39,397 nt of DNA from an uncultured Collinsella sp. (GTDB lineage: Bacteria; Actinomycetota; Coriobacteriia; Coriobacteriales; Coriobacteriaceae). The translations under genes were made by a program, and so were the position numbers. This document shows, piece by piece, positions 34,217 to 39,397 of the stretch (positions within the stretch are counted from its first letter, which is position 1; the number at the start of each line of letters is the position of its first letter). The notes under the pieces are model-generated. The model made no database searches, was not told the DNA's origin, and was given only the letters and a program-made list of their open reading frames with translations. The DNA is taken from positions 1 to 39,397 of the forward strand of contig CABRIB010000004.1 of the NCBI GenBank assembly GCA_902470915.1, read 5' to 3'.

Positions 34217-35014
34217 ATGGATTTTACGGTCGAGAATGCGGGCACCACGATTGCCTGTCGCGAATATGCCGGCCCGGATGTGTCGCCTGATACTCCTGCC
34301 TTGGTGTGCGTGCACGGCGCTTGTGTCGACGGCACATTTTTTGACGGTATCGCTTGTGAACTCAGTCGCAACTACCGCGTAATTGCCTACGACCGCCGCG
34401 GCTGCGGTGGCAGCAGCGATGCGGCAGACGACAGCTATGATCTTGCCGTTCAGGCCGCCGACCTGCAAGCCGTGATCGAACACGTTGGCGCTCCGGCAAA
34501 TGTGCTTGCGCACAGCGCCGGTACGTTGGTGGCGCTGGAGCTTCTTCGCATCGAACCCCATCTCGTCTCCCGTGCGATTCTGCATGAGCCGGCTGTGTCG
34601 GCCGAAGGCGTCGGTATGGGCGCAGCTCCGGTTTTGCTCGATATGATTGCGGCTGGAAAGGTTTCAAGGGCGCTCCGGCTTTTCTTGGGAGCTCTCGGCG
34701 ACTTGGACCCCGAGGCTCTCGGGACGACTGAAGCGGAAGTCAAACATGCCCTGCGCAATGGTCGTTGCTTTATGGCCAATGAATACGGAACAAATATGAC
34801 ATATGCTCCCGACTGGGAGCGCGCCCGCGCGTCAAAGGCGGTGTCGGCCGTGTTCTTGGGCGAGCTTTCGGTCGGTACACCCCGCGAGGCTGGTACGCGA
34901 GCGGCTGCCGAATATCTCGATTGCCCCCTTGTGACGATCCCGGGCGCGCATAACGGTTTGCGCGATCGCCCCGTTACGGCGGCAAACGCCGTTCACGATG
35001 TCTTGGAGCGTTAG
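34217..35014 (+). CDS. Alpha/beta hydrolase
   Basis: A 265-aa alpha/beta-hydrolase-fold enzyme with no signal peptide. It has the oxyanion segment VCVHGACVDG, a YDRRGCGGS loop typical of esterase/haloperoxidase-like members, nucleophile S100 in AHSAGT and the catalytic histidine H245 in PGAHNG. Substrate unknown. It is a single gene, divergent from the radical SAM gene; a GGGGG ribosome-binding site precedes the ATG. Confidence 0.86.
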   Translation: MDFTVENAGTTIACREYAGPDVSPDTPALVCVHGACVDGTFFDGIACELSRNYRVIAYDRRGCGGSSDAADDSYDLAVQAADLQAVIEHVGAPANVLAHSAGTLVALELLRIEPHLVSRAILHEPAVSAEGVGMGAAPVLLDMIAAGKVSRALRLFLGALGDLDPEALGTTEAEVKHALRNGRCFMANEYGTNMTYAPDWERARASKAVSAVFLGELSVGTPREAGTRAAAEYLDCPLVTIPGAHNGLRDRPVTAANAVHDVLER

Positions 35015-35225
35015 CACGCTCGATGACCTGCGGGGAGGGGGACTGTTGGCGTTTCGTCATTGTTAACGAATGCGCCAATAACCACGCGCCCGCGGCTCCA
35101 TTACCACCGTTTGCCAGGTCATAAAAATGTAACAGCATTCATGTGCTTACCTGCATCGGCAAGGTGTTACCCTTGTAGCATTTGGAACCCACCGCTACCA
35201 TGCGAAACTATCGAAAGGGCCCCAT

Positions 35226-37106
35226 ATGCTCAATAATCACGAGGTCAATCTAACCGACGAGGAGGCTGCCGCTGAGGTCGCCCGCGTCGCGAAGACCTAC
35301 CCCGTGGTGCGTTTGCTGTCGGCCGATCAGATTAAGAGCGAGCCTAACTGCCTGCTCGCCGGCGATTGCTGCCCTTGTCTGCGTCAGTCGAGTCTTGAGG
35401 CTTTGGCAGACTCCGATGAGGTGTCGGAGCAACTGCTCAACGATGGTGTTGAGTACCGCGCTCGCCTACGCCCTCTAAAGGTCGAGGGTGAGCCTCGTGT
35501 CTTGCTGATGGTGCGTCCGATCGATGAACAAGAAGCTACAGAAGAGGACCTTGTCTACACCGACGTGCTGACGAGTGTGCGCAATCGCCGATATTACGAG
35601 GAAAAGCTCCGTAGCGCCCGCATGAAGGCCGGCGTTGCAGTGATCGACCTTGATGATTTTAGGGTCTTCAACGATACGTGTGGTCGTCATGCCGGCGACC
35701 TTGCGCTCGGTGCTGTGGCGACGGCCATACGCAGCGGAATTCGTTCGACTGACGAGCTCGTACGCTATGGCTGCGACAAGTTTGTGGCCGTCATGCCCGA
35801 TATTCCCTCCGATGACTTCGCCCGTCGCCTGCGTCAGGTATCCGATGCCGTTCGTTCCGCGATTATTCCGGGCCATGAGCACGTGAGTTTGACGGCATGT
35901 GTTGGTGGCGTTCGCATTCATGGCGAGACGGTTGATGAGGGCGTTGGCCGCGCTGTCCAGTTGCTGAGCCGTGCCAAGGCAAAAGCCGGTACGGTCGTGA
36001 CCGATGGCGATTTCATCGAGGCCTTCCAAAGCGAAAAACCTTTGGTGCTTATCGTCGATGACTCCGAGATGAACCGAGCCATTCTCAACGAGATGCTCAA
36101 GGACGAGTATTGCATCCTCGAGGCTGATAACGGTCGTACGGCGCTCGATATGGTCGACCGCTATGGCGATGAGTTGTCGCTCGTGCTGCTGGACATTGTC
36201 ATGCCGGGCGTGAGCGGCTTTGAGGTACTGGCCGATCTGTCGCGCCGATCGGTTGTTGACAATCTGCCTGTCATCATGATTTCGAGCGAAGAATCCGACG
36301 ATGTGGTTCTGCGCGCGTACGAGCTGGGCGCCTCGGACTATATCAGCCGCCCGTTTGACGCCCGTGTCGTGCGCCGTCGTGTAAGCAACACTATCCGTCT
36401 GTACGCCAAGCAGCGCCGCCTGACGAGCCTGCTGTCCCAGCAGTACAACGAGCGCGTCAAGAACAGTCGCATGCTCATCGACATCATGGCCGGTGTCATG
36501 GAACTTCGCAACGGCGAGAGCGGCAGGCACGTTACGAATATCGAAAAGCTGACCGAGCTGCTGCTTGGCTGTCTAGTCCAGCGTAGCGACACCATTTCCC
36601 TCGACAACGAGGAACGCTCCACGATTGCCCTGGCTTCCGCGCTGCACGATATCGGCAAGATGGCGATTGACGATGCAATTCTCAACAAACCCGGACGCCT
36701 TACGTCCGAGGAGTTCGAGATTATGAAGACGCATACCACGATCGGCGCCAACATGCTGTTTGAGCTGGGTCGCCATCACGTCGGCAATGCGCTTATGGAA
36801 TATGCGTACCAGATTGCGCGTTGGCACCACGAGCGATGGGACGGCAAGGGCTATCCCGATGGCCTTAAGGGCGACGATATTCCCATTGCCGCGCAGGTGG
36901 TCTCGGTGGCCGACGTGTACGATGCCCTGACGAGCGTGCGTGTGTACAAGGACGCTATTCCGCACAAGGAGGCGATCCAGATGATCCTGGACGGTAAGTG
37001 CGGCACCTTTAACCCGCTGTTGCTCGACTGTCTGCTCGAGGTGCAAGACCGTATTGCCGAGACGTTGGCACGCCCCGCCGACGTTGTCGCGTTTCCCACG
37101 ATTTAG
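35226..37106 (+). CDS. Degenerate GGDEF - receiver - HD-GYP signalling protein
   Basis: A 626-aa soluble signalling protein. Residues of about 105-255 form a GGDEF-type domain whose active site reads GCDKF (182-186), so diguanylate cyclase activity is unlikely. Residues of about 275-395 form a response-regulator receiver with phospho-acceptor D323 in VLLDIVMPG. Residues of about 410-610 form an HD-GYP domain with HDIGK (H474, D475) and HHERWDGKGYP (534-544), the residues expected for c-di-GMP (or cGAMP) hydrolysis. The N-terminal 100 residues have a Cys cluster (CLLAGDCCPC) of unknown role. An Hpt gene follows 23 bases later and probably feeds phosphate to D323. RBS AAAGGG. Confidence 0.88.
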   Translation: MLNNHEVNLTDEEAAAEVARVAKTYPVVRLLSADQIKSEPNCLLAGDCCPCLRQSSLEALADSDEVSEQLLNDGVEYRARLRPLKVEGEPRVLLMVRPIDEQEATEEDLVYTDVLTSVRNRRYYEEKLRSARMKAGVAVIDLDDFRVFNDTCGRHAGDLALGAVATAIRSGIRSTDELVRYGCDKFVAVMPDIPSDDFARRLRQVSDAVRSAIIPGHEHVSLTACVGGVRIHGETVDEGVGRAVQLLSRAKAKAGTVVTDGDFIEAFQSEKPLVLIVDDSEMNRAILNEMLKDEYCILEADNGRTALDMVDRYGDELSLVLLDIVMPGVSGFEVLADLSRRSVVDNLPVIMISSEESDDVVLRAYELGASDYISRPFDARVVRRRVSNTIRLYAKQRRLTSLLSQQYNERVKNSRMLIDIMAGVMELRNGESGRHVTNIEKLTELLLGCLVQRSDTISLDNEERSTIALASALHDIGKMAIDDAILNKPGRLTSEEFEIMKTHTTIGANMLFELGRHHVGNALMEYAYQIARWHHERWDGKGYPDGLKGDDIPIAAQVVSVADVYDALTSVRVYKDAIPHKEAIQMILDGKCGTFNPLLLDCLLEVQDRIAETLARPADVVAFPTI

Positions 37107-37129
37107 TTTGACCTAAGGAGTTTTAATCC

Positions 37130-37876
37130 ATGATTTCCATGCGTGAGGCGTATGAGAAGATCGGCGCTAATTATGATGACGCGTGCGCTCGGCTGATGGG
37201 CGAGGAAATGCTTGCCCGCTTTGCCCTCAAGTTTTTGGATGACGAGAGCATGGACAAGCTGGAGGCCGCCATGGCGGCAGGCGACGCCGAAGGTGCCTTT
37301 ATGGCAGCGCACACGCTCAAGGGCGTGAGCCAGAACCTGGGATTCGATAATCTGTACGAGCCGGCGGTCGTGGTGACCGAGGCGTTGCGCGGCGCCGCTG
37401 CCTCGACAAACGACTTCCAGAGGTTAAAGTCGGTTTCGAGCGTCTGCCAGGTGTACTCGGGATGCCATTGCACGCCCAGGCAGAAGGGTTGGCCTTCGAC
37501 TTCGATGCACTCGGGCACGCCATCGGTTGCCTTGGCGACCAAGCGCGTGCTTTTACCCAGACGATCGATGCAGCAGTGGTGTGCGGAGTTGGTCTGGATA
37601 AGCCTGTGCCCGCCAAGCGCGCGCTCCAGCAACGAGCCCGGCACGACCTCGACGGGATGCACGGGGTCGTTGAGCACGTGGGTATGGCGCCACTGCGTGC
37701 GGCCCTCGCGCGCGCCCAGGCTTGGCACGTCCATGCACAGGGTGCCGCCGGTGGCGACATTGAGCAACTGCGTGCCGCGGCAGGTGGTAAAGAGCGGCTT
37801 TTTGGCGCGGAGCACCTCGCCGACCAGCTTAAACTCAAAGCTATCGCGGATCTCGCAGCAGAGGGTGGGGTCGTAG
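37130..37876 (+). CDS. Hpt-domain phosphotransfer protein, 3' end fused into antisense sequence
   Basis: The first 88 or so residues are a histidine phosphotransfer domain with phospho-histidine H61 in AHTLKGVSQNLG. It likely exchanges phosphate with the receiver of the preceding protein. AAGGAG lies 9 bases before the ATG. From about 37395 onward the frame reads the antisense of the convergent C26 gene until a stop at 37876, so 160 residues of the 248 are not Hpt sequence. Typical Hpt proteins end after 100-120 residues. The gene has lost its own stop, through deletion at the junction or misassembly. Confidence 0.7.
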   Translation: MISMREAYEKIGANYDDACARLMGEEMLARFALKFLDDESMDKLEAAMAAGDAEGAFMAAHTLKGVSQNLGFDNLYEPAVVVTEALRGAAASTNDFQRLKSVSSVCQVYSGCHCTPRQKGWPSTSMHSGTPSVALATKRVLLPRRSMQQWCAELVWISLCPPSARSSNEPGTTSTGCTGSLSTWVWRHCVRPSRAPRLGTSMHRVPPVATLSNCVPRQVVKSGFLARSTSPTSLNSKLSRISQQRVGS

Positions 37877-38181
37877 GGTCGATCATCGCCCCAACGTTTG
37901 GGATTGACATCGGGGCCGCCGGGAATGGCGATGCCGTCGGCGATATCGACGTAATGACGGATGACCTCAATGTCCTCGGTGATGGACATCTGCAGCGGCA
38001 GGCCGCCGGCGGCAAGGATGGCATCGACAAAGACGCTCGCAATCTCCTCGTTGGGGGAGAGCGTCTCGCTCAAATAGGGTTTCGCTTCTTCCCAGCGTGG
38101 TGCGACCAGGATGAGCGGACGGTCGGCGGGATCGACGTCGACGTGCGGAGTGTAGGACGATGAGGTGCGGGTTCCGATCAT
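37171..38181 (-). CDS. Class I glutamine amidotransferase, peptidase C26 (gamma-glutamyl hydrolase type)
   Basis: Related to PuuD/gamma-glutamyl-GABA hydrolase and folate gamma-glutamyl hydrolase. Nucleophile C134 lies in TTCRGTQLLNV, and H240 and E242 in VQWHPE complete the triad. Residues 1-262 are the enzyme, ending DFNLWKSFVEAA. Residues from about 263 to 336 are the antisense of the Hpt gene, because no stop codon remains at the junction near 37395. The tail may not prevent folding, as the core is complete. No polyamine genes are visible, so the substrate is uncertain. Confidence 0.8.
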   Translation of the reverse strand: MIGTRTSSSYTPHVDVDPADRPLILVAPRWEEAKPYLSETLSPNEEIASVFVDAILAAGGLPLQMSITEDIEVIRHYVDIADGIAIPGGPDVNPKRWGDDRPYDPTLCCEIRDSFEFKLVGEVLRAKKPLFTTCRGTQLLNVATGGTLCMDVPSLGAREGRTQWRHTHVLNDPVHPVEVVPGSLLERALGGHRLIQTNSAHHCCIDRLGKSTRLVAKATDGVPECIEVEGQPFCLGVQWHPEYTWQTLETDFNLWKSFVEAAAPRNASVTTTAGSYRLSNPRFWLTPLSVCAAIKAPSASPAAMAASSLSMLSSSKNLRAKRASISSPISRAHASS

Positions 38182-38268
38182 GGGCGTAGCTTTCGAATCC
38201 GGGTGGACATGGCACAGGGGTGGCGCGGAGCAAACGTTACTGATGAATTTGCCCGCGTGGCAATTGGG

Positions 38269-39033
<765 letters not shown>

Positions 39034-39069
39034 GGTGCTCGGCTCCTTATGACTCGAAATGGTAAAGCG

Positions 39070-39352
39070 TTAGCGGATGATGGTCGCGCCGGTCTTGTGC
39101 GAAACATAGACAGCGGCCTTGTTGATCGCGACGTTGATGAGGATGTAGATGACCGCGATTACCAGGTAGACCGACACGAGGGCATCGTAGTTGGTAATGA
39201 GCACGCGGGCGTTTTGCATGAGGTCGGGGTAGCTCACCACGTAGGCGACGGTGGTGTCTTTGACTACGACCACGAGCTGCGAAATCAACGACGGAATGAT
39301 AAATCGAATAGCCTGCGGCAATACGATTTTAAAGGTGATTTTAGCCTTGGAG
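39070..39352 (-). CDS. Amino acid ABC transporter permease, C-terminal part (truncated by contig end)
   Basis: About 93 residues of a HisM/GlnP-type permease. The EAA-like loop KIVLPQAIRFIIPSLISQLV and two last membrane segments (QLVVVVKDTTVAYVV and VYLVIAVIYILINVAI) are visible. The gene is cut at 39352 by adapter sequence. The apparent start MCIRDS is the translation of the Nextera adapter, not a real N terminus. Confidence 0.9.
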
Positions 39353-39397
39353 CTGTCTCTTATACACATCTGACGCTGCCGACGATACTCCTTGTGT
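39353..39397. other. Nextera adapter sequence (not genomic)
   Basis: CTGTCTCTTATACACATCT (39353-39371) is the Tn5 mosaic end in reverse. The rest of the read-1 adapter runs to 39385, followed by 12 bases of probable index. Confidence 0.97.

Noticed and set aside
33992..34585. Long N-terminal extension of the radical SAM protein
   Set aside because: It overlaps the divergent alpha/beta hydrolase gene in antisense and has no homology; GAGGAG supports the start at 33991.

Overview
The window is one contig from a high-GC anaerobic actinobacterium. Gene content, codon use, the two-piece pyruvate formate-lyase and the intergenic hairpin repeats fit a gut Coriobacteriia, most likely Collinsella or a close relative. 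This is inference from recognition, since no search was possible. Both ends are library adapter rather than genome: bases 1-44 and 39353-39397 carry Nextera sequence, so the genomic part is about 45-39352.

Layout. (1) 267-2655: pyruvate formate-lyase as two genes, a catalytic chain and a separate glycyl-radical domain; the activase gene lies at 9892-10710. (2) 2957-8575: a sucrose/fructoside locus with a LacI regulator, an atypical GH32-like enzyme, a PTS EIIBC and a canonical GH32 sucrose(-6-P) hydrolase, with repeated operators in its promoters. (3) 8851-13593: DegV, PFL activase, a membrane-anchored serine hydrolase, MTA/SAH nucleosidase and EngB. (4) 13676-14558: a small toxin-antitoxin-like pair of foreign character. 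(5) 14843-20135: threonine/lysine pathway genes thrB and thrC (minus strand), lysC and asd (plus strand). (6) 20538-22706: an Ogt repair protein, a 62-bp tandem repeat, an Abi/ClC gene-remnant junction, and a GyrI-like gene behind a consensus SOS box. (7) 22978-26450: an ABC ATPase and FtsX-type permease. (8) 26991-35014: phosphofructokinase, a C45/CBAH-type amidase, M18 aminopeptidase, D-2-hydroxyacid dehydrogenase, SEC-C methionine aminopeptidase, a radical SAM protein and an alpha/beta hydrolase. (9) 35226-39352: a degenerate GGDEF-REC-HD-GYP protein, an Hpt protein that runs without a stop into a convergent C26 amidotransferase gene, and an amino-acid ABC transporter cut by the contig end.

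How genes work together: the PTS and GH32 enzymes feed sugar phosphates to PfkA and glycolysis; the split PFL with its activase turns pyruvate into formate and acetyl-CoA anaerobically; LysC, Asd, ThrB and ThrC form most of the aspartate-to-threonine route.

The most striking unexplained structure is a family of four intergenic elements of about 120 bp (2683-2803, 14700-14818, 20152-20277, 26847-26967). Each has a 26-28-bp outer stem, two opposed internal-loop strands of 13-14 nt with conserved sequence, and a 13-15-bp inner stem. The stems differ between copies but stay paired, while the loop sequences are nearly invariant. At least two other hairpin families (AGTTGCGGTG arms; GGGACAG loops) are scattered among the genes.
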